Source: Ophioderma brevispina | Taxonomy: Eukaryota; Echinodermata; Ophiuroidea; Amphilepidida; Ophiodermatidae | Reading direction: 5' to 3' | NCBI GenBank assembly: GCA_023653785.1 | Contig: JAMKCH010079017.1 | Location: 1-64,000, forward strand | DNA: 64,000 bases | In this document: one piece after another, positions 46,991-57,000 of the stretch | Numbering within the stretch: position 1 is the first letter of the stretch | Layout of the letters: the number at the start of each line of letters is the position of its first letter | Position numbers and translations under genes: made by a program | The notes under the pieces: model-generated | What the model was told of the DNA's origin: nothing | Databases searched by the model: none | Seen by the model: the letters and a program-made list of their open reading frames with translations, nothing else

Positions 46991-47282
46991 CAGAGGGTGT
47001 TTTGAATCAATCCCATAATGCATTGCAGTGTGCCTATACTGTACTGTACTAAACTCATGTCAGTACTTAGGGATAAAATGTGTTCCAAAAGCTTAAGAAC
47101 CACCAGACACTTCATGATCATGCTAAAATTACCTAAGTACTAATGATTTGTGGGCTAAAATGAGTGCAAAAGTCAGGGTTTTTATGTGTTAAGAATAGGA
47201 TTTTTGTGGGATCACATGACCCTATTGAGGTGGAATTACCCAAAAACTGGTGCATTGTGGGATTGACTCAATACACCCTCTG
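46991..47282. mobile_element. MITE with cagagggtg inverted repeats, copy 1
   Basis: The left end cagagggtgttttgaatcaa and the right end, whose reverse complement is cagagggtgtattgagtcaa, are inverted repeats that extend to about 32 bases (through atcccataatgca). Near-identical 9-base flanks (agctatgcc and agctgtgcc, 47286-47294) suggest a target duplication. A copy in opposite orientation is at 49900-50189, and a fragment lies at 12128-12160. Confidence 0.8.
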
Positions 47283-48267
47283 ATGAGCTGTGCCTAGCTT
47301 TACATGTGGATCATTGCAGTAGAGGCATAACAAACTCAAATTTCAAAAGAGGATAAGAAACTGCTGGCCAGGCTCTCAAGAATTCATAGGTCTCAGGACC
47401 AAGCAAAAGCATGCCCAGCCCCATTACAAGAAAGGGAGTCCTCAATTATTTTTCATGTTTTCCCCTTCGCGTGGAAGCATATCACTGAAAACATCTGATT
47501 ACATAATTGAGTTAAATCCGTATGCCTGTTTAGATAGTAGGAGAAGCAAAAACGTGTTTCAGTGGTCTACAATATTGGCCCATTGGACAGTGGTCTACAA
47601 TATTTGGAGATTTTGTTCAAAATATCAAATTTTCATATTTTGTTCAAAATATCAAATTGTTGGGGTAATGAAAAAATAAAAACTTTCTCTGATACCAAAA
47701 TCTAAATTTTGATGGCATAAAGAGGAAGGACAAGGTTGTCACCCATCTTGAAGAATGTGCGTGCACAAATTGGAATTTTAACACAAAATTTGCTATAAGT
47801 GAAAGGCAATTGCAATCAAAATAAGTGTAACTGTTAGCTGGGAAAGGGTTCCCCACTTGGATTTTACACCACTGATCATTTCTGTTGCAGGTCCCTGAGG
47901 TAGAAACCTCTTTCAATCAAAAGTTATATTATTGCTCTTCAAAAAATATTCACTCTTTATCAATCCATTTTTAAAGGCCCACTCATGATTTCAAACATTA
48001 GTAATTAGTATGTGGACAAGCATTATGTATGTATGTATGCAAAAAAAAAACACAATCTGTTAGAAAGATGAGGGTGTGATCCTTGGGATATCTCTGAGTT
48101 TGCCTTTAACATGTTTGTACAAACAGCGTCTAACGAATTGTATTGTTTATTTTGCAATACATACATGCCCTTTCTGCTGATCACCAAAAAAACCTGTTTT
48201 AATGTTTTTGTTACCCTAAAAGGCACTGATTAATTCTTGTTCTGTTAATTTTATATTTTCCCTACAG
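47283..48267. other. Intronic DNA up to the last CCDC181 exon
   Basis: Short direct repeats cagtggtctacaatatt and ttgttcaaaatatcaaatt lie at 47560-47660. The end has a pyrimidine-rich tract and AG at 48266-48267, the acceptor of the terminal exon. Confidence 0.5.
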
Positions 48268-48439
48268 GTGGCTCAGGTCGAAGAACTCTCAGCTTCGGCA
48301 GGACAAATCCATGAAGCGAACCACCGCAGCTTATTCTCAGAAGACGGCAAGACTGTCGAGAAAGTCGCGACAGCTCGCCAAGGCCCTGCAAATTGCCCAG
48401 GCCTACAGATACACAGAATACTATGGCTATAGATTCTGA
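48268..48439 (+). CDS. CCDC181: CCDC181 homologue, terminal coding exon with stop
   Basis: After the acceptor ccctacag, the first base completes a codon and the frame then reads WLRSKNSQLRQ, a basic helix with SRKSRQLAKALQIAQ, and ends AYRYTEYYGYRF followed by TGA at 48437-48439. Vertebrate CCDC181 ends in the same layout: a WLRRKRMEKM module, an Arg/Lys/Gln-rich helix and a short aromatic tail. The 56 residues supply the third W-L-x-x-K module of the protein. The other two frames of the exon are also partly open and misleading; this one is chosen for its splice site and family match. Confidence 0.85.
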
Positions 48440-49275
48440 GGGAGGAGAATGACAAATACGGTTGATATCTTGGAGTCCAGAAATGTCTTAAATCCAGTTC
48501 AAGGTCTGAATACATAGGAACTGGTTATGAGGAGTGAAGACCGTGCCACCGAATACAAAATATAATACTGGTACAGTTTCATCGCGTTTGAGGAACAGTA
48601 ATCGAGAAGAAACAAATGTCCAAGTTTGGAGTTGGAGTTCTGTCACAGCAAATAAGGATAGGCAATGTCGCCATCCACAATATTATTGATGTAATTTCCA
48701 AATCACGTTGGGATATGCCAGATTGCGACTTGTGGTTAAACCAAAAAAATGTCACTTATGGTTAAACAAAAAATGGTGCTCCAGCTAAAGAGGAATACTC
48801 TGTAACAGTGATACAAGTAATGATGGCAGTCTACAAGATCATTAATTTAGCACCATTTTGTATTTTTTGTGTGTTTTTCGGCCATTTTATCAAAAAAAAA
48901 GTAATAGAAAAGGTCACAAAAGCAAGACTTGTGCAAAAGCTACAAGATACAGGCTCGTTTACTTGTGCAAAAATGTAATGTGGGAATTAAGCATTTTGCA
49001 AAATGGCAAGCCTGCGTAAATGTTGCTGCTGTCATCAATTTCAGACTTCAAAGTGGATGATATTTACACCTACATAAGACTTAAAATATACTGATCGAAA
49101 GTGCTTTGCCTAAACTTGACATTGTGATAATGAACATTTGTATTAGCAAGAACGGACAATTAAAATTATTTTGTCCACTCTTGTTCTTTTTTGGATATGT
49201 CTCAACAGTTACACCCCAGGTAACATCAACTGAGCCAAGTTGTGTGTGCGCATAATTGCCACATGTTTTTTTTGT
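48440..49275 (+). other. Probable 3' untranslated region and downstream DNA of CCDC181
   Basis: No coding potential. I see no canonical aataaa in this interval, so the polyadenylation site is not placed. Confidence 0.4.
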
Positions 49276-49715
49276 CGCCTGCCTTAAGGCAGGAAGACAC
49301 ATAGGGATCACTTTGTCCACCGTTGTCTGTTGTTGTTGATGTCTGTTGTTGTTGTTGATGCCTGTTGTTGTGAAAAGGGGGTTAACATTTGCCTGTAATA
49401 TCCGCATACTTTGATGGATTTAAACCAAACTTGAGTCATAGATGCAACATGGGATCCCTCATTTGCTGATTAGGTCAAAGGTCACATACTAAGGTCAAAG
49501 GTCTTGTTAAGTTGTAAGATAGGCTGAAAATGTAAAATTGACATCAATTGAAAAGTTGAAGTTCAATTGGAACCAAACTTGAGTCATAAGTGCAACATTG
49601 GATCCCTCATTTGTTGATGCAGTCAAAGGTCACATGCCAAGGTCAAACGTCATTATGAGGCCTATCATTACAAACCGTGATGGCAGGTGATACATGCGGT
49701 CCGAGGACCGATGTA
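49276..49715 (+). repeat. Dispersed repeat with cctgccttaaggcagg palindrome and AGGTCA motifs, copy 1
   Basis: It begins gcctgccttaaggcaggaag and continues with tgttgttgttgatg simple sequence. A ccgcatactttgatgg / aaaccaaacttgagtcat block and two rounds of aggtcaaaggtca-type motifs follow. It ends near gcggtccgaggaccgatg, itself palindromic (cggtccgaggaccg). Copies follow at 55910 and 56483. Confidence 0.75.
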
Positions 49716-49899
49716 TTTTTTTGTAGTTACTTGAGCTTTGAATGGTCTTGAATGATTTTGTTTCTCAACTAAGACACATATTGAAAGATCTGTCAATGCA
49801 AGGCAGGCTTACAGGGTATATGTCGCTAATGAGTATTGTGGTTTAAGGCATCTGTCTTCACTTGGTCATCAGTTAAATGTAATTTTGTATATTTACCCT

Positions 49900-50189
49900 C
49901 AGAGGGTGGATTGAGTCCATCCCACAATGCACCAGTTTTTGGGATTTTCACTTAAATAAGGTCATGTGATCCTACCAATATCTTATTCCTAACATAAAAA
50001 CCTTGACTTTTACACTCATTTTAGCCCACAAAGTGCCAACACTTAAGGCATTTTTACCACAATTATGAAATGTTTTGTGGTCCTTAACTTATTGAACACT
50101 GTTTATCCCTAAGTACTGACTGACATGATTAATACAGTACAGTATGTATACATTGCAATGCATTATGGAATTGGTTCAAAACACCTTTG
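49900..50189. mobile_element. MITE with cagagggtg inverted repeats, copy 2 (opposite orientation to copy 1)
   Basis: The whole 290 bases match the reverse complement of 46991-47282. It is flanked by the perfect 9-base direct repeat atttaccct at 49891-49899 and 50190-50198, which is the target duplication. The right terminus is diverged (cacctttg). A 9-base duplication would fit Mutator-like elements; the cag start would fit hAT. Confidence 0.85.
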
Positions 50190-50952
50190 ATTTACCCTCA
50201 CATTAACTGTATTTTAGAAAATGACATCTGCAACACTTTGCAGTGTACATGTGAAGTGTGCCATGTGTATACAACCAGATTCATTGTTGATAACTTGAGA
50301 AAGAAGTGGTTAACAAGGTTGTTAATACAACTCATGTACCCAGGGCCGAAGTTGGCTACCAGGTACGATGGTGAACAGCATTGATTAGCCATGCAAAATT
50401 GAGTTCTGAAATGTTAGGTTACAGTAAAATTATATTTTTGCAATGGGAAGAATTTTATAGTAATGTGCACTAAGCATCTAACGGAATGTCACTTTCTTAA
50501 CATGTACACTGTATGGGACAAAAATTAGGAAGACAATAATAGTATTTGGTTCCTCTCTTAAAATTTGGATCGGAACATGCCCCTGTTCCCACTCTTTGAT
50601 ATCTATGGAGGGTGTCATCAGAACATGTATTTTTATAAAGAATCTAGTTGTAGACATGATTACCCGAGTCTGAATGAAAGTAGCTGCAAGAGATGAGTAA
50701 AAATATTTTTGAATGTAGTATTGGGAAAAAAGCATTTCAACAAAATCAAACATGAATTTAATTTGGGGAATTTAAAAGATATTGATACCTATGAAGCCTG
50801 AGTGAATTATTAGATGGAAGAAAGTGTAATTTGTATCTTCATATCTATTTTTGGAGAAAATGACTGATTCAGACAAACTGAAACCCCATTTTGGTTTTCT
50901 TGGAATGTTTCTTGTAGCCTGGGTAAATTAGCTGAGAGAAAATAAAGTGTAG
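50190..50952. other. AT-rich DNA, nothing recognised
   Basis: Two overlapping short open frames on opposite strands (50187-50392) look like chance. No repeat ends are seen. Confidence 0.4.
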
Positions 50953-50960
50953 CTTGTATT

Positions 50961-51197
50961 CAGACCCGTAACCAGGATTTTTTAGAGGGGCAATTTTTTT
51001 CAAAAGAGGACTTTCCCAAAAATTGGAAAAAGGGGGAGGAAAATTAGGCAAAGGTGGACTTGAAATGTTAAATCCCCCCCCCCTCCAAAAAACCTAATTT
51101 TTGCCTTTTTTGACATCAGCTCATTTTAGTGTTTTGGGGGCTTTTTGAAATTTGGAGGGGCGTCTGCAATACTGCCCCTCTGCTGGTTACAGGCATG
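50961..51197. mobile_element. hAT-like MITE (cccgtaaccag family), copy 2
   Basis: Ends cagacccgtaaccag and ctggttacaggcatg. Flanks cttgtatt (50953-50960) and ttagtatt (51198-51205) agree at 6 of 8. It is the same family as 16148-16441 but shorter. Its right part is carried into the duplication at 51841. Confidence 0.8.
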
Positions 51198-51818
51198 TTA
51201 GTATTTTAATAGGTATTTTTGTAGGGAAATGAGCAAATTCAACAAAATTCAACTTCCAGTGAATTTTACTGAATTACACTTTTACAAGACATTGTTACCG
51301 GTTGCCTGGATGAAATTAAGTGCAAAAGAAAATGAAAAATGTCTGTTATATTTTCATATGTAGTTTTAAAAAAAATGACAAAAGTTTATCTTCAGACCAA
51401 AAAATGTATACAGGTCTGCGATGACTACTTATGATGCTGTTGTGATTCAGCAGTGAATTGAACATGCTTGTGACTTAGCTGTAGGTTTATGTGTATGTAA
51501 CGTCCAAGTTAGTATATGTTATGTAATGTACACTAAAAAGGTTCTACCTTCACCTAAGGAACATCATAGAATTTTATGGTTATGATTTAGGGTTTAAGAT
51601 TGTGATTTAGGGTTTGGAGTTAGGATTTAGGGTTAGAGTTAGTTAGGATTAGGGTCAGGATTGGTGTTAAAAATTGGTCTTACTTATATGAAGGTAGAAC
51701 CTTTAAAACGGGATATAAGCCAAAGAAGGGTTTTCTCAGGAGATCATGCACCTAGGTTTTCACATTTGCATTGTACCACTTTTTTGTCATGATTTTAAGG
51801 GGTTTTTTTTGGTCATCA
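51086..51818 (+). repeat. Near-identical direct duplication, copy 1
   Basis: From aaacctaatttttgcc to ttttttttggtcatca. The partner is 51841-52474. I noticed one substitution (aacgtcc against aacatcc) and one internal deletion of about 100 bases in the partner. Confidence 0.9.
51585..51665 (+). repeat. Degenerate TTAGGG-like interstitial array
   Basis: Six or more tttaggg, ttaggattagg and gttagggt units in about 80 bases. It resembles the metazoan telomere repeat but is irregular. This is the part missing from the second copy of the duplication. Confidence 0.5.
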
Positions 51819-51840
51819 AAAAAAAAAAAAAAAAAAAACC

Positions 51841-52474
51841 AAAAAAAACCTAATTTTTGCCTTTTTTGACATCAGCTCATTTTAGTGTTTTGGGGGCTTT
51901 TTGAAATTTGGAGGGGCGTCTGCAATACTGCCCCTCTGCTGGTTACAGGCATGTTAGTATTTTAATAGGTATTTTTGTAGGGAAATGAGCAAATTCAACA
52001 AAATTCAACTTCCAGTGAATTTTACTGAATTACACTTTTACAAGACATTGTTACCGGTTGCCTGGATGAAATTAAGTGCAAAAGAAAATGAAAAATGTCT
52101 GTTATATTTTCATATGTAGTTTTAAAAAAAATGACAAAAGTTTATCTTCAGACCAAAAAATGTATACAGGTCTGCGATGACTACTTATGATGCTGTTGTG
52201 ATTCAGCAGTGAATTGAACATGCTTGTGACTTAGCTGTAGGTTTATGTGTATGTAACATCCAAGTTAGTATATGTTATGTAATGTACACTAAAAAGGTTA
52301 GGATTAGGGTCAGGATTGGTGTTAAAAATTGGTCTTACTTATATGAAGGTAGAACCTTTAAAACGGGATATAAGCCAAAGAAGGGTTTTCTCAGGAGATC
52401 ATGCACCTAGGTTTTCACATTTGCATTGTACCACTTTTTTGTCATGATTTTAAGGGGTTTTTTTTGGTCATCAG
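51841..52474 (+). repeat. Near-identical direct duplication, copy 2
   Basis: It is preceded by a run of about 20 A (51819-51838) that replaces the natural continuation gggaaaagggaag seen after copy 2. The internal telomere-like array is shortened to a single gttaggattaggg unit. Confidence 0.9.
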
Positions 52475-54767
52475 GGAAAAGGGAAGATATCTTACCACAA
52501 AGCAACTAAAATGTTGCCACAAAAATGCAATTAAAAATGCCATTTTGCAGTATTTTCAACTGAAAAAAAATAAATCATTTCACTTAATTTTTTCCAATTT
52601 TTCTTCTGAGACAACCCTTATTTTTGTGGCCTTATATCCTGTTTAAAAAGTCTGTCATTCACAATATGTATAGCTGAATATGTCACAACATTCATGGTAC
52701 ATGTATTCATTCTGACTGAGTGACAGTTTATGTATGTATTCATTCGGACTAAGTGACAATTTACTAAAAACTTCAAAATAGTATTCCATGTATAATTGGA
52801 AAGCATTTTATTCAAATTGTACTGTGAGCATAAGAAAATACAAATATTTTACGTGTGTACTACGATCATTCCAAATTTCTACACCTTGCTTGATATATTA
52901 TAATCATCCCATTTCTGTCTATAGTAGATTTCAAGAGTGAGACTTCTTGCATATTTCCATAGGATTGATATTGATATAGGTTCAATCTCTGGCCATGTGG
53001 AGATTTGGCCTTTGTTACCATTACAAAACATATTGTGTCCATGGTAAAGTTACTGTACAGAATCGGCTTACTGGAAACTGATGCATTCAGTTCTAAAATG
53101 ATCTGTTAATGATAGGACTTATGCCATGGTTGGCTGGGATGTCAAATCCGCTTTGCGCTAATCTCTTAATACAAGGTTGGCCCATTTTTGATGGCCAAAT
53201 TAAAACTTAGTTGTGTTATGTGTGCATTGATGTAAGAATGCATTATTTCTCCAATGCTATGATAAGGAATTATATTTTGCTTTGTCAAAGGCAAGTTATG
53301 TTCGGATCACAACATTTAATGAAATATTTGCTGGTGTCTTCATCCTGATATTTCAATTGAAACATCGAAGCTGTCTTAGATGTGAAACAATGTATTTTAG
53401 GTCAACATTTATTTACAAGCTACATTAATTCCTCTACCTCTCACAGTGAATGGACAGACCTAAAACTTTTAATGAGGTCTCACTTATTTTGAAATCTACT
53501 ATAATACTCACAGCAGCCAACAACGTCCTGCTGAGCTATTGTTATGACTGTCATTATTCAAATAGAGTTTCTTCAACAGACTTTAGTAGACGTCTGTGGA
53601 AATTTGATATCCGGGTTAAATAATAAGGTTTTAGAACAAAAAAATGTGACCGGTTAGAAGTTTTTCTGCTTAACGGTTTCAGGTGGTATAAAAGGAACCA
53701 TTTCAGACCAAAAAATTCCTACACGGTCTTCGATTTTTCTTGGGAAATCCGAAGTAAATATCCGTGTTTTCAAATAGCAGCAGTGCATGAGCTGATGTTG
53801 GTGTAATCCATGCACAGCGGGACGTTGCTGGCTGCTGTGTATAATACTGGTGTTGCAGCTTGCTTAGTAGGGACTAGACAGTGATCAATTCTATCACCTT
53901 AGCTTTGTCAGTATAAGATAACCATCATAGGCGTTATTATGATTAAAATGTGCAACAGGTGCTTACAGTCATTTACATGGAGTGCATTTAGATTGCATAT
54001 ATAATAGATGCAAATGTCCACAGGTGCTTGCCAATCAAGAGTATCTTGTTTTGCATTAATTAAACGGAGAGCATGGCATGAACAAAATATTCAGGCTATA
54101 TTAGATACTTACCGGTTTTATCACATCCATGAACTAAAAATACATCGTGGTTCTGGACCACGAGTGTTGTCTGCCGTCGCGGATTGTGAATGGGGTCACC
54201 AAGGTCACATGAGGTCACCAACATGTCACCCCACCCCGCCCCTCTTTTCCACCAAGTTACCTCATCGTAGCCCTTATGGAACTCATACAGCATGCAATAT
54301 ATTAAGGGTTAACATTTTGACCACAGACACACACACACGTAAACACACAAACATACAACCAAAGTAATCCCTATGTGCCTTCTGCAATTCTGCGATTTGT
54401 GGTGCATTTCCTAATAAATTTTTAAACCAAAAATCCCAAACTTTCAGGTGCTTACCAACCCAAAGTTTTGTTTTCTTCAAAACTAAATTGACAGGGTTTG
54501 GTAATGGTATACAAAAAAATTGTAGGATTAAACAAAACTATTCCTGTTTCTCATGATTTTGCACAAAAACAAATACCAGACTGTCACAAAAGTGAACCAT
54601 ACTGACAACAAGCTCCCAAATCATGTCCATAGTGAATTGTTTTACTACTTAGTTCTCCAGGCAGACAAGGATGAATTTGTATTAATCTTTCTCTGGAAAC
54701 GGCCAGAGCACACAAGTATTGAAAAAAAATGTGAGCTAGGCCAGATTTGAAACGGCAACCTCCATAT
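52475..54767. other. AT-rich intergenic DNA
   Basis: A two-unit tandem repeat (atgtattcattc-gact-agtgaca) lies at about 52695-52765. Otherwise there is no gene, and no terminal repeats are recognised. Confidence 0.4.
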
Positions 54768-55035
54768 GAGGGCAATGTGGTCCAGTGGTACAACGACCGT
54801 CTCATGACCAAAACGTTCCTGGGTTCGATCCTGCTGAGGGCAATGTGTAGTGCATTTGAGCTTGCCTCTATCCACCCAGGTGCAAAATGGGGAGCTATTT
54901 CGAATATAGTCCATTGAGCCTCCTTGAGTATTCCTTGGGCATTCGTTTGGAAGCTCAGCTGACATATTCTAGTTGCAGTGGATTAAATGTACGTGCTTTT
55001 TGAGTACTTGTGAAAGGCACTATATAATAAGTGGC
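54768..55035 (+). mobile_element. tRNA-derived SINE
   Basis: The head has an A-box-like tggtccagtgg (54778-54788) and a canonical B box gggttcgatcc (54821-54831), the internal RNA polymerase III promoter of tRNA genes, with tRNA-like spacing. It is followed by a non-tRNA body containing ccacccaggtgcaaaatggg and a tail near gaaaggcactatataataag. No tRNA cloverleaf is complete, so it is a SINE rather than a tRNA gene. Confidence 0.75.
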
Positions 55036-55909
55036 ATTTTATGTCTTTTATATTACGAGCACGTGGCTTCCCATGAGCTTACGCAGGGTTTGGTAGAGGA
55101 TTGATAATGATTTTTAATTCTAAGTTATTGAGTCCGAGAACGGATAGACAACTGCCGGATTCAAAAGAATGTAACCTGGCCTACTGTAATACCTTACTAT
55201 TGAATATTTTTGCAGCAAGTTAAAGCTAATGAAGATTTCTGTTGAACCACATTTCTGGAGAATACGTAAAGTCAAATGGTGTGCATAATCAGTGTCTATT
55301 TTTGTGTTACCTCTTTAGAGGGGGCACGTTACAAATACGACATGGTTAGAGGGAAAAGGGCACACTATTTTCCAGCGGTACTGGCTCGGGCCTATCACAC
55401 CGAACCCAGGGTGAGGGGTGATAGGCCCGTTGCCCGTACCAAGGGAAAATATTGTGCCCTATATTTCCCTATTATACCATGTGTATTTTTGTTTATACCT
55501 CTCACGTGACTGGGACGCGGTTGTAGGGCAACAGTTCAATCTATTTCCCTAGGGAACTAGCTGCGTAATCAGAAACAGTCAATGAAATAGCATAATTAAT
55601 TCTGGAATATTCATGAGGTGTATAATACCAAAGGTCCTTCCTATTAAACACATGCTCATGCACTCTCTTGTAGCCATCATATCTTGCCCCTTGCCTTACT
55701 AGAGCAATGAAATTTGCGGGAGAGAATTTTGAATTCATGCTCCGTTAAAATATCTTCTTTGAACCTACCTTGACACTCGTCATTTTTTTTAAAATTAGAT
55801 TTGAAATACCCTGTTTTTTCTAGCTCCTGAGCCTCTCATATTCGGTGTTTTCACGGCGGTCCTTCCTTATGTTGCCATACCACCAAAACGCTTTCTCATC
55901 CATTTTTGT
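55036..55909. other. Intergenic DNA with a foldback at 55358-55459
   Basis: Apart from the foldback listed separately, nothing is recognised. Confidence 0.4.
55358..55459. repeat. Imperfect 100-bp foldback
   Basis: gggcacactattttcc and gggcctatcac on the left pair with gtgataggccc and ggaaaatattgtgccc on the right around cgaacccagggtgagg. It is GC-rich in AT-rich surroundings. It may be the shrunken remains of an inverted-repeat transposon. Confidence 0.6.
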
Positions 55910-56345
55910 GTTGCCTGCCTTAAGGCAGGAAGACACATAGGGTCCACTTTGTCCCCTGTTGTCTGTTGTTTTGAAAAGGGTTAACAATTGCCTGTACTAT
56001 CTGCATAGTTCGATGGATTTAAACCAAACTTGGGTTTATATGCACATGGATCCCTCATGTGCTGATGAGGTCAAGTCGATACAAGGTCATGTGAGGTCAA
56101 GTTGTAAGATAGGCTGAAATGTAAAATTGACCCATGGAAAAGTTGTGAAAAGTGTTACATTTGCCTGTAATATCCGCATACGTCGAGGGATTAAACCAAA
56201 CTTGAGTTATAGATGCAACATTGGATCCGCATTTGTTTAAATGAGGTCACCGGTCACATGCCAAGTTCAAAGGTCATATGAGACCTACATTACAACCGCG
56301 ACGGCAGGCTACACATGCTTCCTAAAAAAAGGACCTATGTATTTA
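55910..56345 (+). repeat. Palindrome-headed AGGTCA dispersed repeat, copy 2
   Basis: Begins gcctgccttaaggcaggaag; same block order as 49276-49715, with many single-base losses (for example aggtcaagtcgatacaaggt). Confidence 0.75.
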
Positions 56346-56482
56346 ATGAATACGCACATGAATGAACCCAAAGCAAATCATCTAGGACAATAATCCACCA
56401 CAAACTGACAATTATGCTTCAAATTCTAGGTTTATAGGAACTGTAGCGGTGTTTGCCCTTTGCCCCGCGGAGGGATCTGTAC

Positions 56483-57000
56483 ATCGCCTTAAGGCAGGAA
56501 GACACATTGGGGTCACTTTGTCTACGGTTGTTGTCTGTTGAAAACAGGGTTTTTGCGTGTAATATCAACATACTTCGATGGTTTTGAACCAACTTTAGTT
56601 ATAGGCTTGAATGTGGGATCCCTCGTTGTTGATGAGGTCAAAGTCATGTGGGGTCAAGTTTTAAGATAGCCTGAAAATGTCAATTGAACTGAATTGAAAA
56701 GTTAAAGTTCTGTTGTAACCAATAATCAGATTACATGTAAACCCTCATTTTTTGAGGTCAAAGGTCATATGAGGCCTAGTGTAGATAGCTGAGATTGAAA
56801 ATGTAAAATTGACATCAATTTAAAAGTTGAAGTTCACTTGGAACCATTTCAAGAACTTAAGGATTTATGGATACTACTCACAAACCCTCATTTGTTTATG
56901 AGGTCAAAGTCACATATCAAGGTCAAGGTCATATGTGGCCTATCATTCACAACCACAACGTCAGACGACACTATCGGCCGAGGACATTTTTCTGACTCAG
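56483..57000 (+). repeat. Palindrome-headed AGGTCA dispersed repeat, copy 3
   Basis: Begins cgccttaaggcaggaagaca and contains three rounds of the aggtcaaaggtcatat-type block, so it is longer than the other copies. It ends in tatcggccgaggac. Confidence 0.7.

Larger units (their letters stand above)
13657..48267 (+). other. CCDC181: Long interval between the second and last visible CCDC181 exons (34.6 kb), repeat-filled
   Basis: The donor at 13656 ends on a complete codon, whereas the last exon starts on the third base of a codon, so one or more exons totalling 3n+2 bases must lie within. By comparison with human CCDC181 the missing piece is roughly 15-20 residues ending just before the third W-L-x-x-K motif. 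I could not recognise it. The interval holds the foldback, MITE, LINE and duplicated segments listed separately. Confidence 0.6.

Noticed and set aside
47891..47899. Nine-base micro-exon between AG at 47890 and GT at 47900
   Set aside because: Its length is a multiple of three, so it cannot repair the phase mismatch, and nothing else supports it.
54770..54840. Functional tRNA gene
   Set aside because: A and B boxes are present, but the acceptor and anticodon stems do not form a full cloverleaf and a SINE body follows.
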